Part shown: in pieces, positions 8,025-16,437 of the stretch
Layout of the letters: every line of letters starts with the position of its first letter
Position numbering within the stretch: position 1 is the first letter of the stretch
Assembly: GCF_030209175.1 (NCBI RefSeq)
Contig: NZ_JARVSM010000001.1
Coordinates: 620,001 to 684,000 of the forward strand
Length of the DNA: 64,000 nt
Direction of reading: 5' to 3'
Source of the DNA: Pseudomonas sp. efr-133-TYG-5
Lineage (GTDB): Bacteria; Pseudomonadota; Gammaproteobacteria; Pseudomonadales; Pseudomonadaceae
Notes under the pieces: model-generated
Databases searched by the model: none
Seen by the model: the letters and a program-made list of their open reading frames with translations, nothing else
Told to the model about the DNA's origin: nothing
Position numbers and translations under genes: made by a program

Positions 8025-9060
8025 CATCGATATTCTTTCGTTCGGCGAAACCATGGCGATGCTGGTCGCCGAGCAGACCGGTGACCTGGCCAGCGTCGAG
8101 CACTTTCACAAGCGCATCGCCGGCGCGGACAGCAACGTGGCCATCGGCCTGTCGCGGCTGGGCTTCAACGTCGCCTGGTTGAGCCGGGTCGGCAACGATA
8201 GCCTCGGTCGTTTTGTGGTCCAGACGCTGATCAAGGAAGGTCTGGACTGCAGCCACGTCGATGTCGATGCACAGCACCCGACCGGTTTCCAGTTCAAGTC
8301 GCGCAACGACGATGGCAGCGATCCGCAGGTCGAGTATTTCCGCCGTGGTTCGGCGGCCAGTCATCTGTCACCACAGTCGATCAGTGCCAGCCTGCTGAAT
8401 GCCCGTCATCTGCACGCCACCGGGATTCCGCCTGCGCTGTCGGCGTCCGCCCGGGAAATGTCGTTGCAGCTGATGACGCGCATGCGCCATGCCGGGCGCA
8501 GCGTGTCGTTCGACCCCAATCTGCGCCCGAGCCTGTGGGCCAGCGAGCAAGAGATGATCCGCGAGATCAACCGCCTCGCCGCCCTCGCCCATTGGGTACT
8601 GCCGGGTTTGAGCGAAGGTCGGCTGCTGACCGGGTTCGAAGATCCGGCGGACATCGCGGCGTTTTATCTCGATCTGGGTGCCGAAGCCGTAGCGATCAAG
8701 CTCGGGCCGCAAGGTGCCTATTACCGCACGCAACTGGATCAGGGGTTTGTCGCCGGAGTGCCGGTGGCCCACGTGGTCGACACCGTGGGTGCGGGCGACG
8801 GGTTTGCCGTCGGCATGATCAGCGCCCTGCTCGAGCATCAGAGTTTTGCCGAGGCGGTGCAACGCGCCAACTGGATTGGCAGTCGCGCGGTGCAGAGTCG
8901 TGGGGACATGGAGGGTTTGCCGACCCGGTCCGAGCTCTGCGCTGAATTCCAGTCCGCCATCGCTGGCAAGCCAGCTCCCGCAGGGTTCGCAGGTGCTGCG
9001 TCAATCTTTGAAACAACCGAAATACCGGTGGGAGCTGCCTTGCCCGCGATGAGGCCCTGA
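8017..9060 (+). CDS. kguK: KguK, 2-ketogluconate kinase (PfkB family) with a REP-derived tail
   Basis: 347 residues from ATG 8017, chosen because MSDIDILSFGETM is the usual start of PfkB sugar kinases and GGAG lies just upstream; an earlier in-frame start at 7969 would only add kguE-overlapping residues. The family Gly-rich and Asp signature is seen at VDTVGAGDGFAVGM near 255-270, with the catalytic Asp in GAGD. It phosphorylates 2-ketogluconate to 2-keto-6-phosphogluconate. The conserved fold ends near residue 312 (GLPTRSEL); the remaining about 32 residues are translated from a REP pair at 8959-9054, so the natural stop seems to have been lost or displaced. Confidence 0.9.
   Translation: MSDIDILSFGETMAMLVAEQTGDLASVEHFHKRIAGADSNVAIGLSRLGFNVAWLSRVGNDSLGRFVVQTLIKEGLDCSHVDVDAQHPTGFQFKSRNDDGSDPQVEYFRRGSAASHLSPQSISASLLNARHLHATGIPPALSASAREMSLQLMTRMRHAGRSVSFDPNLRPSLWASEQEMIREINRLAALAHWVLPGLSEGRLLTGFEDPADIAAFYLDLGAEAVAIKLGPQGAYYRTQLDQGFVAGVPVAHVVDTVGAGDGFAVGMISALLEHQSFAEAVQRANWIGSRAVQSRGDMEGLPTRSELCAEFQSAIAGKPAPAGFAGAASIFETTEIPVGAALPAMRP
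8959..9054. repeat. REP pair inside the 3' end of kguK
   Basis: CATCGCTGGCAAGCCAGCTC at the left and GTGGGAGCTGCCTTGCCCGC in opposite orientation at the right, about 45 bases apart. The element is read through in frame as the last about 32 codons of kguK. Confidence 0.8.
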
Positions 9061-9118
9061 CAGACAACCGATTCATTGAACCTGCTGCGACAAAAACAAC
9101 AAGCTCAGGAGCAACACC

Positions 9119-10417
9119 ATGAAAACCGTAACCCTCGCCGCCCGCCGCTGGTGGTACATCATGCCCATCGTGTTCATCACCTACAGCCTGGCGTATCTGG
9201 ATCGTGCCAACTACGGCTTCGCCGCCGCGTCGGGCATGGCCGCCGACCTGATGATCACCCCAGGCCTGTCTTCATTGCTCGGCGCGCTGTTCTTCCTCGG
9301 CTATTTTTTCTTCCAGGTACCGGGGGCGATCTACGCGCAGAAACACAGCGTGAAGAAGCTGATCTTCTTCAGTCTGATTTTCTGGGGCGGGCTCGCCACC
9401 CTGACCGGGGTGGTGTCCAACGCCTACTGGTTGATCGTCATCCGCTTCATGCTCGGCGTGGTCGAAGCGGCGGTGATGCCGGCGATGCTGGTCTACCTGT
9501 GCCACTGGTTCACCCGTGCCGAGCGCTCGCGCGCCAACACTTTCCTGATCCTCGGCAACCCGGTGACCATGCTGTGGATGTCGGTGGTTTCGGGCTATCT
9601 GGTGCAGCACTTCAGCTGGCGCTGGATGTTCATCATCGAGGGGCTGCCGGCGGTGCTCTGGGCGTTTATCTGGTGGAAACTGGCCGATGATCGTCCGGCT
9701 CAGGCCAAGTGGCTGAGCGAGCAGGAAAAACACGATCTGGAGAGCGCGCTTGCCGCCGAACAGGTCGGCATCAAAGCCGTGAAAAACTACGCCGAGGCTT
9801 TCCGTTCGCCGAAAGTGATCATTCTGGCGCTGCAGTTTTTCTGCTGGAGCATCGGCGTCTACGGCTTTGTGCTGTGGCTGCCGTCAATCCTCAAGGCCGG
9901 CGCGCAAATGGACATGATCGAGGCCGGCTGGCTGTCGGCGCTGCCCTATCTGGCGGCGGTGATCGGCATGCTCGCGGTGTCGTGGGGCTCGGACAAACTG
10001 CAGAAGCGCAAACGTTTCGTCTGGCCGCCGCTGCTGATCGCGTCCATTGCCTTCTATGGCTCCTACGCTCTCGGCGCCGAGCATTTCTGGTGGTCGTACA
10101 CGCTGCTGGTGATCGCCGGCGCCTGCATGTACGCGCCGTACGGGCCGTTTTTTGCCATCGTCCCGGAAATCCTTCCGGCCAACGTTGCCGGCGGCGCCAT
10201 GGCGCTGATCAACAGCATGGGCGCGCTCGGTTCGTTCGGCGGCTCCTATCTGGTCGGCTACCTGAACAGCTCCACCGGTTCGCCCGGTGCTTCCTACCTG
10301 CTGATGAGCGGCGCGTTGCTGCTGTCGGTGGTGCTGACGATTTTCCTCAAGCCCGGCGCCAGCGACCGGGTCATCGCCAAGCCTGCCGCCCCGCGGCCGC
10401 TGGCGGCTCATCCCTGA
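9119..10417 (+). CDS. kguT: KguT, MFS 2-ketogluconate transporter
   Basis: 432 residues; the ATG at 9119 follows AGGAG. About twelve hydrophobic segments are visible, in the pattern of the anion:cation symporter group of the major facilitator family, including YSLAYLDRANYGFAAASG near the N-terminus and the central basic/acidic loop at about 195-235. In the kgu operon this protein takes up 2-ketogluconate across the inner membrane. It follows the kguK REP pair by 58 bases and precedes kguD by 21 bases. Confidence 0.9.
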   Translation: MKTVTLAARRWWYIMPIVFITYSLAYLDRANYGFAAASGMAADLMITPGLSSLLGALFFLGYFFFQVPGAIYAQKHSVKKLIFFSLIFWGGLATLTGVVSNAYWLIVIRFMLGVVEAAVMPAMLVYLCHWFTRAERSRANTFLILGNPVTMLWMSVVSGYLVQHFSWRWMFIIEGLPAVLWAFIWWKLADDRPAQAKWLSEQEKHDLESALAAEQVGIKAVKNYAEAFRSPKVIILALQFFCWSIGVYGFVLWLPSILKAGAQMDMIEAGWLSALPYLAAVIGMLAVSWGSDKLQKRKRFVWPPLLIASIAFYGSYALGAEHFWWSYTLLVIAGACMYAPYGPFFAIVPEILPANVAGGAMALINSMGALGSFGGSYLVGYLNSSTGSPGASYLLMSGALLLSVVLTIFLKPGASDRVIAKPAAPRPLAAHP

Positions 10418-10438
10418 AGACTCGAAAAGGTAACGGCA

Positions 10439-11416
10439 ATGAACAAGCAGGTTGTGTTGTACAAGAAACTTTCGCCCGAACTGATGGCGCGCCTGCAGGC
10501 CCACGTGGATGTGACGCTGATCGACAGCCTCGACGCCCATGGCCTGATGCAACTGCGCGACGCCCTCCCCGCTGCCCACGGGTTGCTCGGCGCCAGCCTG
10601 AAACTCGATGCGGCGTTGCTCGACCTCGCGCCGCAACTGCAAGCGGTGTCCAGCGTTTCGGTGGGCGTCGACAATTACGACATCGATTACCTGACGCGTC
10701 GGCAGATTTTGCTGACCAACACCCCGGACGTGCTCACCGAAACCACCGCCGACACTGGTTTCGCGCTGATTCTGGCCAGTGCCCGGCGCGTGGTGGAGTT
10801 GGCGAACCTGGTGCGCGACGGCCAGTGGCAGCGCAGCATCGGCCCGGCGCATTTCGGCACGGACGTGCACGGCAAGACCCTCGGCATCATCGGCATGGGC
10901 CGCATCGGCGAGGCGCTGGCCCAGCGCGGGCATTTCGGTTTCGGCATGCCGGTGATCTATCACAGCCAGTCGCGCAAACCGGCGGTCGAACAGCGTTTCG
11001 CGGCGCAATACCGCAGCCTTGAAGACTTGTTGCGCCAGGCGGATTTCGTCTGCCTGACCTTGCCGCTGACCGCCCAGACCGAAGGCTTGATCGGCGCCGA
11101 GCAGTTCGCCTTGATGCGCCGCGAGAGCATCTTTATCAATATCTCGCGAGGCAAAGTCGTCGATGAAGCGGCGCTGATCGACGCCTTGCGTCAGCAGCGC
11201 ATTCGCGGCGCCGGGCTGGATGTGTTCGAGCGGGAACCGTTGAACCCTGATTCGCCGCTGTTGCAGTTGAACAACGTGGTGGCGACGCCGCACATGGGCT
11301 CGGCGACCCACGAGACGCGCGAGGCAATGGCACGCTGCGCGGTGGACAATCTGCTGGCGGCTTTGCGTGGGGAGAAGCCGGCGAATCTGGTGAATCCGGC
11401 GGCTTGGCAGGGCTGA
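10439..11416 (+). CDS. kguD: KguD, 2-keto-6-phosphogluconate reductase
   Basis: 325 residues, start ATG 10439 behind AAAGG. It is a D-isomer-specific 2-hydroxyacid dehydrogenase: the Rossmann motif GKTLGIIGMGRIGEALAQRG is at about 145-163, the NAD(P)-binding stretch and Arg in FINISRGKVVDEAALI near 232-247, the Glu in the GLDVFEREP motif near 260, and the His of the HMGSAT motif near 285. In this pathway it reduces 2-keto-6-phosphogluconate to 6-phosphogluconate, feeding the Entner-Doudoroff route. It is the last gene of kguEKTD; the tandem REP array begins 25 bases after its stop. Confidence 0.9.
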   Translation: MNKQVVLYKKLSPELMARLQAHVDVTLIDSLDAHGLMQLRDALPAAHGLLGASLKLDAALLDLAPQLQAVSSVSVGVDNYDIDYLTRRQILLTNTPDVLTETTADTGFALILASARRVVELANLVRDGQWQRSIGPAHFGTDVHGKTLGIIGMGRIGEALAQRGHFGFGMPVIYHSQSRKPAVEQRFAAQYRSLEDLLRQADFVCLTLPLTAQTEGLIGAEQFALMRRESIFINISRGKVVDEAALIDALRQQRIRGAGLDVFEREPLNPDSPLLQLNNVVATPHMGSATHETREAMARCAVDNLLAALRGEKPANLVNPAAWQG

Positions 11417-11440
11417 ACTCTGCAGTGCCTGTCAGGCCCT

Positions 11441-12046
11441 CTTCGCGGGCAAGCCCGCTCCCACGGTGTTCTGCGCTGTACATGAGACCTGTGGGAGCGA
11501 GCTTGCTCGCGAAGGGGCCGCTACTGTCGGTGCTAGAAACTCAGGCACTGCGCGCTTGCAGAATTCGCGGGCAAGCCCGCTCCCACGGTGTTCTGCGCTG
11601 TACACGAGACCTGTGGGAGCGAGCTTGCTCGCGAAGGAGCCGCTACTGTCGGTGCAAAAAATTCAGGCACTGCGCGCTTGCAGAATTCGCGGGCAAGCCC
11701 GCTCCCACGGTGTTCTGGGCTGTACACGAGACCTGTGGGAGCGAGCTTGCTCGCGAAGGGGCCGCTACTGTCGGTGCAAGAAACTCAGGCACTGCGCGCT
11801 TGCAGAATTCGCGGGCAAGCCCGCTCCCACGTTGTTCTGCGCTGTACATGAGATCTGTGGGAGCGAGCTTGCTCGCGAAAGGGCCGGTACGATCGGTGCA
11901 AAAAATTCAGGCACTGCGCGCTTGCAGAATTCGCGGGCAAGCCCGCTCCCACGGTGTTCTACGCTGCACACGAGACTTGTGGGAGCGAGCCTGCTCGCGA
12001 AGAGGCCGGTACTGTCGGTGCAAAAAATTCAGGCACTGCGCGCCTG
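11441..12046. repeat. Tandem array of five 122-bp REP-pair units
   Basis: The phrase CGCGGGCAAGCCCGCTCCCA recurs at 11444, 11566, 11688, 11810 and 11932, exactly 122 bases apart. Each unit holds that REP, an about 23-base spacer, an inverted REP GTGGGAGCGAGCTTGCTCGC, and a spacer containing TCAGGCACTGCGCGC. The last phrase is identical to the complement of the final four codons and stop of aruH (12029-12043), so the repeated unit includes a copy of the end of the neighbouring gene. Units differ by only a few substitutions. Open frames run through the array on both strands but are by-products of the repeat. Confidence 0.95.
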
Positions 12047-13216
12047 GAGAAGCTGCGCCGCACACAGGGCAATTCGTGAGCAGGCATCGGCCAGTTTCAC
12101 CCGATCCACCACCAGCCCGAGGCGAATATGCCCCGCTGCGCTCGGCCCGAACGCCTCACCGGCAAGCACCGAAACCCCGTAACCCTCGAGCAGGCGCTCG
12201 GCAAAATCCTGCGCCGCGAGCCCGGTCTGGCGCACATCGATCATCACGAACATGCCGCCGTCCGGGCGAATCGGGTACAACCCGGGGCACCCGCGCAAGC
12301 GCTCGCAGACCAGATCGCGGCGCAGGCGATACTCCTCGCGCATCTGTGCGACTTCCGGCAGGTCTCTTTCCAGCGCCACTTGCGCGGCTTTCTGGACGAA
12401 GTCCGGCAAGCCGAAGAGCATGCTCAGCGACAGGTTGACCAGGTGCTCGGCCAGCGGCTTCGGGCCGATCATCCAGCCGATGCGCCAACCGGTCATGGCA
12501 TGGGATTTCGACAGGCTGTTGATGGTGGCGGTGCGTTCGGCCATGCCCGGCAGACTGGCCGGACTGACATGCTCGCCCTCGTACAACAGGTCGCTGTAGA
12601 CCTCGTCGCTGATCAGCCACAAGTCATGGCGAATGCACAGCGCGGCCAGTTCTTGCCAGATCAGCAGCGACAGACTGGCGCCGGAGGGATTGTTCGGACT
12701 GTTCAGCAGCAGCGCCCGGGTCTGCGGCGTGATGCGCGCGGCGACATCCGCCGGGTCGACGCGAAAGCCGTTTTCCGGGCGGACCGGCACCGGCACCACG
12801 GTGGCGCCGCAAGCCCCGAACACGCCTTCGTAGGTGACATACATCGGTTCGGCGACAATCACTTCGTCACCCGGATCGAGCAGGCATTGCGCGACCGAAT
12901 ACACCGCGCATTGCGCGCCCGGCAGCACAATCACATGGTCGGCATCCACCGCTTGCCCGCTGCGCTGCCGATGACGCTCGGCGATCAGCGTGCGCAGGGC
13001 CTTGATCCCGCGCACTTCGGAATAATGGGTATCGCCGGCCAACAGGCTGTCGATAGCGCCGTGGATGATCGGCAGCGGCGTATCGAAATCCGGATCGCCC
13101 ACCGACAACAGCAACACATCGACGCCCTGGGCGCGCAACTCCAGCGCTCGGTCATGAATCCGCCAGGCCGCTGCTCCTTCCCCGGCGATTCGTTGGGTCA
13201 AGGCTGAATAGCGCAT
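12029..13216 (-). CDS. aruH: AruH-type arginine:pyruvate transaminase (class I/II PLP aminotransferase)
   Basis: 395 residues with ATG at 13216 and AGGAG upstream. The fold type I pattern is complete: LNSPNNPSGAS near 170, ISDEVYSDLLYEG near 203-215, the PLP-binding lysine in NSLSKSHAMTGWRIGWM near 234, and the C-terminal Arg region HIRLGLV. The opening MRYSALTQRIAGEGAAAW and the rest of the chain agree closely with P. aeruginosa AruH as I recall it, the first enzyme of the arginine transaminase pathway (arginine + pyruvate to 2-ketoarginine + alanine). The other aru transaminase-pathway genes are not in this window, so the substrate rests on similarity. Its 3' end has been copied into the neighbouring repeat array. 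Confidence 0.8.
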   Translation of the reverse strand: MRYSALTQRIAGEGAAAWRIHDRALELRAQGVDVLLLSVGDPDFDTPLPIIHGAIDSLLAGDTHYSEVRGIKALRTLIAERHRQRSGQAVDADHVIVLPGAQCAVYSVAQCLLDPGDEVIVAEPMYVTYEGVFGACGATVVPVPVRPENGFRVDPADVAARITPQTRALLLNSPNNPSGASLSLLIWQELAALCIRHDLWLISDEVYSDLLYEGEHVSPASLPGMAERTATINSLSKSHAMTGWRIGWMIGPKPLAEHLVNLSLSMLFGLPDFVQKAAQVALERDLPEVAQMREEYRLRRDLVCERLRGCPGLYPIRPDGGMFVMIDVRQTGLAAQDFAERLLEGYGVSVLAGEAFGPSAAGHIRLGLVVDRVKLADACSRIALCAAQLLQARSA

Positions 13217-13257
13217 GTAAATCTCCTGTTTGCGCGGTCTCCAGCCTTCACCCTATC

Positions 13258-14883
13258 TCAAATCACGAAACGCGCCACCATGGCGTTCAAATCCACCGCC
13301 AGGCGCGACAATTCGTGGGTCGCGGCGCTGGTCTGGTTGGCGCCGGCCGCCGACTGCGTGGCCAGGTCGCGGATATTGACCAGGTTGCGATCGACCTCGC
13401 GCGACACTTGCGCCTGCTCCTCGGAGGCGCTGGCGATCACCAGGTTGCGCTCGTTGATCTGCTGAATCGATTGGGTGATCTGCTCCAGCGCAACGCCGGC
13501 GGCGCGGGCCATTTCCAGGGTGGTCTGGGTGCGCTGGTTGCTCTGCTGCATCGAATCCACCGCTTCGCCGGTGCCGTTCTGGATGCCGGCGACCATTTTT
13601 TCGATTTCCTGGGTCGACTGCGCAGTGCGATGGGCCAGGGCGCGGACTTCGTCGGCCACCACCGCGAAGCCGCGTCCGGCCTCACCGGCGCGGGCCGCTT
13701 CAATCGCGGCGTTGAGCGCCAGCAGGTTGGTCTGTTCGGCGATGGCGCGGATCACGTCCAGCACCTTGCCGATATCACGGCCCTGCGCGGCCAGCCCTTC
13801 GATCATTTGCGCGGTGTTCTGCACGTCGTGGGTCATGGTCTGGATCGCGTCGACGGTTTTCACCACCTGGTCGCGGCCTTCGCGCGCGGCCTGGGTCGAC
13901 TGGTTCGAGGCTTCGGAAGTCGACACCGCGTTGCGCGCCACCTCTTCCACCGCGGCGGTCATTTCGTTGACCGCGGTGGCCGCCTGTTCGATTTCGTCGT
14001 TCTGTTGTTGCAGGCCGCGGGAGGCTTCTTCGGTGACCGCGCTGAGCTCTTCGGCCGCCGCGCCCAATTGAGTGGCGGAACCGGCAATCTGCTCGATGGT
14101 CCTGCGCAGGTTGAGTTGCATCGCCGCCAAGGCTTCGAGCAGGCGCGCCGGTTCGTCCTTGCCGTCGACTTCGATGACTTTGCTCAGGTTGCCGCCAGCG
14201 ATGGTCTGCGCCGCGGCAACCGCACGGTTGAGCGGGTTGACGATGCTGCGGGTGAGCAACAACGCCAGCAGCACGGTGGCCAGCGCCGCAATGATCGCGA
14301 CGATGACGATGCCGGTAATGGCGCTGTCGTAATGCTCGCCGGCCTGCGTCGAGGCAGTCTTCGCATCGGCGGCGTTGATCGCGATGAGCTTGTTCAACTG
14401 CTCGCCCATCTGGTCAGTGCCGTCCTTGATCCGCGTGTTGATCAGGGTGCGCATCTCGTCGACCTTGTCCTGGCGCGACAACTCCATCATCTGGTTCTGC
14501 GCCTGCAGGTAGTTGTCCAGCGTCGTGGCGAATGTCTGGTACAACGCGCGCTCTTCGCTGCCGGCGGGCAACGCCGCGTAAGCCGCCTGGGCGGTGCGCA
14601 CCTTGTCCACCAGCACGCCGATCCGGGCCTGGGCTTCCTGCAGGCCGGCCGGGTCGCGGTTGACCAGAATGCGGAAGGAAAGGATGCGCAGGCGCAGGAC
14701 GTTTTCCGTGACCACACCGAGCTGGGTCACGCTGGGCAGTTGCGTCGAATCCATGTCGATCGATGCCTGGCGAATGATCGACATGCGATTGACGGCGAAC
14801 ACGCCGAGGACGATCACCAGCAGGGCAATAAAGGCAAAACCGAGGAAGGCACGCGGCGCGATATTCAGATTACGCAAGGACAT
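13258..14883 (-). CDS. Methyl-accepting chemotaxis protein
   Basis: 541 residues from ATG 14883, preferred over a GTG at 14931 because [16 protein letters not shown] is a typical chemoreceptor start. Order: first membrane helix (about 10-32), periplasmic four-helix-bundle sensor (about 33-188), second membrane helix (about 190-210), HAMP domain beginning [12 protein letters not shown], then a long cytoplasmic coiled coil with the signalling tip [20 protein letters not shown] at about 375-395. There is no C-terminal NWETF-type tether for CheR. The ligand is not evident from sequence. It lies between aruH and the glycerate kinase gene, so a link to a nutrient from either cluster is possible but unproven. 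Confidence 0.93.
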   Translation of the reverse strand: MSLRNLNIAPRAFLGFAFIALLVIVLGVFAVNRMSIIRQASIDMDSTQLPSVTQLGVVTENVLRLRILSFRILVNRDPAGLQEAQARIGVLVDKVRTAQAAYAALPAGSEERALYQTFATTLDNYLQAQNQMMELSRQDKVDEMRTLINTRIKDGTDQMGEQLNKLIAINAADAKTASTQAGEHYDSAITGIVIVAIIAALATVLLALLLTRSIVNPLNRAVAAAQTIAGGNLSKVIEVDGKDEPARLLEALAAMQLNLRRTIEQIAGSATQLGAAAEELSAVTEEASRGLQQQNDEIEQAATAVNEMTAAVEEVARNAVSTSEASNQSTQAAREGRDQVVKTVDAIQTMTHDVQNTAQMIEGLAAQGRDIGKVLDVIRAIAEQTNLLALNAAIEAARAGEAGRGFAVVADEVRALAHRTAQSTQEIEKMVAGIQNGTGEAVDSMQQSNQRTQTTLEMARAAGVALEQITQSIQQINERNLVIASASEEQAQVSREVDRNLVNIRDLATQSAAGANQTSAATHELSRLAVDLNAMVARFVI

Positions 14884-15055
14884 AGGAAGAACTCTCGGAT
14901 GAGATAGCAACGAGCGTCCTTGCGTGATCACTGGCCCGTGGGGGGCGGGTTGCAGTCCGGCGTCACGGTTATCGGAAGTCTTGTGCGCCTATTGGCTGTA
15001 TCGGCCAGGCTTGAGGAAATTTGCGCGTAAAGAGGAAATATTTTTCAAGACGTTA

Positions 15056-15081
15056 CAGGTGTTTCACCGCTGAAACACCTG
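15056..15081. promoter_or_regulatory. Long perfect palindrome between chemoreceptor and glycerate kinase genes
   Basis: Arms CAGGTGTTTCA / TGAAACACCTG, 11 bases each, separated by CCGC. It lies about 175 bases upstream of the chemoreceptor start and 25 bases past the glycerate kinase stop. No T run follows on either strand, so it is more likely an operator than an intrinsic terminator. Confidence 0.45.
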
Positions 15082-15105
15082 CCGCTGAATAGGATGATCG
15101 AGGGC

Positions 15106-16245
15106 TCAGGCCCGGGTCGCGATTCGCCACACCCGGGCGATATCGCTCGCCCGCTCCCGCAGCAGACGCGGCGCCTCGGCACACGCCTGTTCGAGCGTCA
15201 TCGGCCCGCTGGTCACGGCGAATGCGGCATCGATGCCGTGGTCGTACAGCGCCTGGTAACCATCGCCCAGCGTGCCGGCAATGACGATGACCGGCACGCC
15301 ATGTTCCCGGGCGATGCGCGCCACGCCGAACGGGGTCTTGCCGCGCAGGGTCTGCGCATCGAAGCGGCCTTCGCCGGTAATCACCAGGTCCGCGCCTTTG
15401 ACGGCTTCGGCAAGGCCGACCAGCTCCGCCACCACTTCCACCCCGGCCTGGAACTGCGCCCCCAGAAACGCCTTAGCGGCAAACCCCAGACCGCCCGCCG
15501 CACCGCTGCCGGGCTCATCGCGCACGTCCTTGCGCAAGGCCTGTGCGCAGAGTTCGGCGAAATATCCCAAGGCCTGGTCGAGTTGCTGCACCTGCGCCGG
15601 CGAGGCGCCTTTCTGCGGACCGAAAATCGCCGAGGCGCCGTGCGGGCCGCACAGCGGATTGTTGACGTCGGCAGCAATGTCGAAACGTACCCGGGCCAGA
15701 CGCGGGTCGAGGTCGCTCAGGTCCAGCCGCGCCAGTTGCGCCAGCGCCAGGCCGCCCGGCACCAGGGCCTGCCCCTGGGCATCGAGCAGTTTCAGCCCCA
15801 GCGCCTGCATGGCGCCGGCGCCGCCGTCATTGGTGGCGCTGCCGCCGATAGCCAGGATCACCCGCTGGGCACCGGCCTCGAGCGCCGCGCGGATCAGTTC
15901 GCCCGTGCCGAAGGTGCTGCTGATGCACGCGTCGCGCTGCCCCGGCGGCACCAGCTGCAGGCCGCTGGCTTCGGCCATTTCAATGATCGCGGTGTGGCTG
16001 TGCGGCAACCAGCCCCACGCCGCATCGACCGCTGCCCCCAACGGGCCGCGCACGCGAGTGCGGCGCAATTGGCCTGCGCAGGCGGCAAGAATCGATTCCA
16101 CCGTGCCTTCGCCACCGTCGGCCATCGGGCATTTGACGAGCGTCGCCTGCGGCCATACCTGCGCCAGCCCCAGGGCAATGGCTTCGGCCACGCCTTGAGC
16201 ACTCAGACTATCCTTGAACGAATCGGGGGCGATGACGATTTTCAT
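15106..16245 (-). CDS. Glycerate 2-kinase (GarK/GlxK family)
   Basis: 379 residues, full family length; ATG at 16245 with GGAG upstream. It opens with MKIVIAPDSFKDSLSAQGVA, carries ADGGEGT near 44, GGSATNDGGAGAMQALG near 133, and GEGRFDAQT near 290, all hallmarks of the family. It phosphorylates D-glycerate to 2-phosphoglycerate at the end of glucarate, galactarate or glyoxylate breakdown. It lies in the same direction as the CdaR-type regulator gene (193 bases upstream), divergent from the MFS transporter gene, and the three are a plausible glycerate / sugar-diacid unit. Confidence 0.92.
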   Translation of the reverse strand: MKIVIAPDSFKDSLSAQGVAEAIALGLAQVWPQATLVKCPMADGGEGTVESILAACAGQLRRTRVRGPLGAAVDAAWGWLPHSHTAIIEMAEASGLQLVPPGQRDACISSTFGTGELIRAALEAGAQRVILAIGGSATNDGGAGAMQALGLKLLDAQGQALVPGGLALAQLARLDLSDLDPRLARVRFDIAADVNNPLCGPHGASAIFGPQKGASPAQVQQLDQALGYFAELCAQALRKDVRDEPGSGAAGGLGFAAKAFLGAQFQAGVEVVAELVGLAEAVKGADLVITGEGRFDAQTLRGKTPFGVARIAREHGVPVIVIAGTLGDGYQALYDHGIDAAFAVTSGPMTLEQACAEAPRLLRERASDIARVWRIATRA

Positions 16246-16437
16246 GCGAATTCTCCAGTTCCAATGCCCTCATGCTGCCAGTCGCCATGGCCGTTGACGC
16301 CGGTCCGCTGCACAAGTGGCGTCGGCGTTTATTGTTCATTTCGACAAAGGCCGGTATTGCAGCCTGGCTGCTCCTGGGGATTGCCGGCTGGCGACGCCTG
16401 TCGGCGCAGGCTTGGACGCCATGGCGGCCAATGCGGC

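Noticed and set aside
9709..11022. A 437-codon plus-strand frame across kguT and kguD
   Set aside because: Out of frame with two well-supported kgu genes and without family features.
11441..12046. CRISPR-like regular repeats
   Set aside because: The period is 122 bases, the spacers are near identical, units are paired inverted REPs, and no cas genes occur in the window.
11404..12438. Open frames of up to 344 codons through the REP array, repeating ETCGSELAREG-like phrases
   Set aside because: They are the repeat read as protein; the phrases recur every 122 bases, both strands are open, and part overlaps aruH. No ribosome site or family match.
13315..14907. A 530-codon frame on the plus strand
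   Set aside because: Antisense to the chemoreceptor gene; composition is Arg/His/Asp-rich with no fold pattern.
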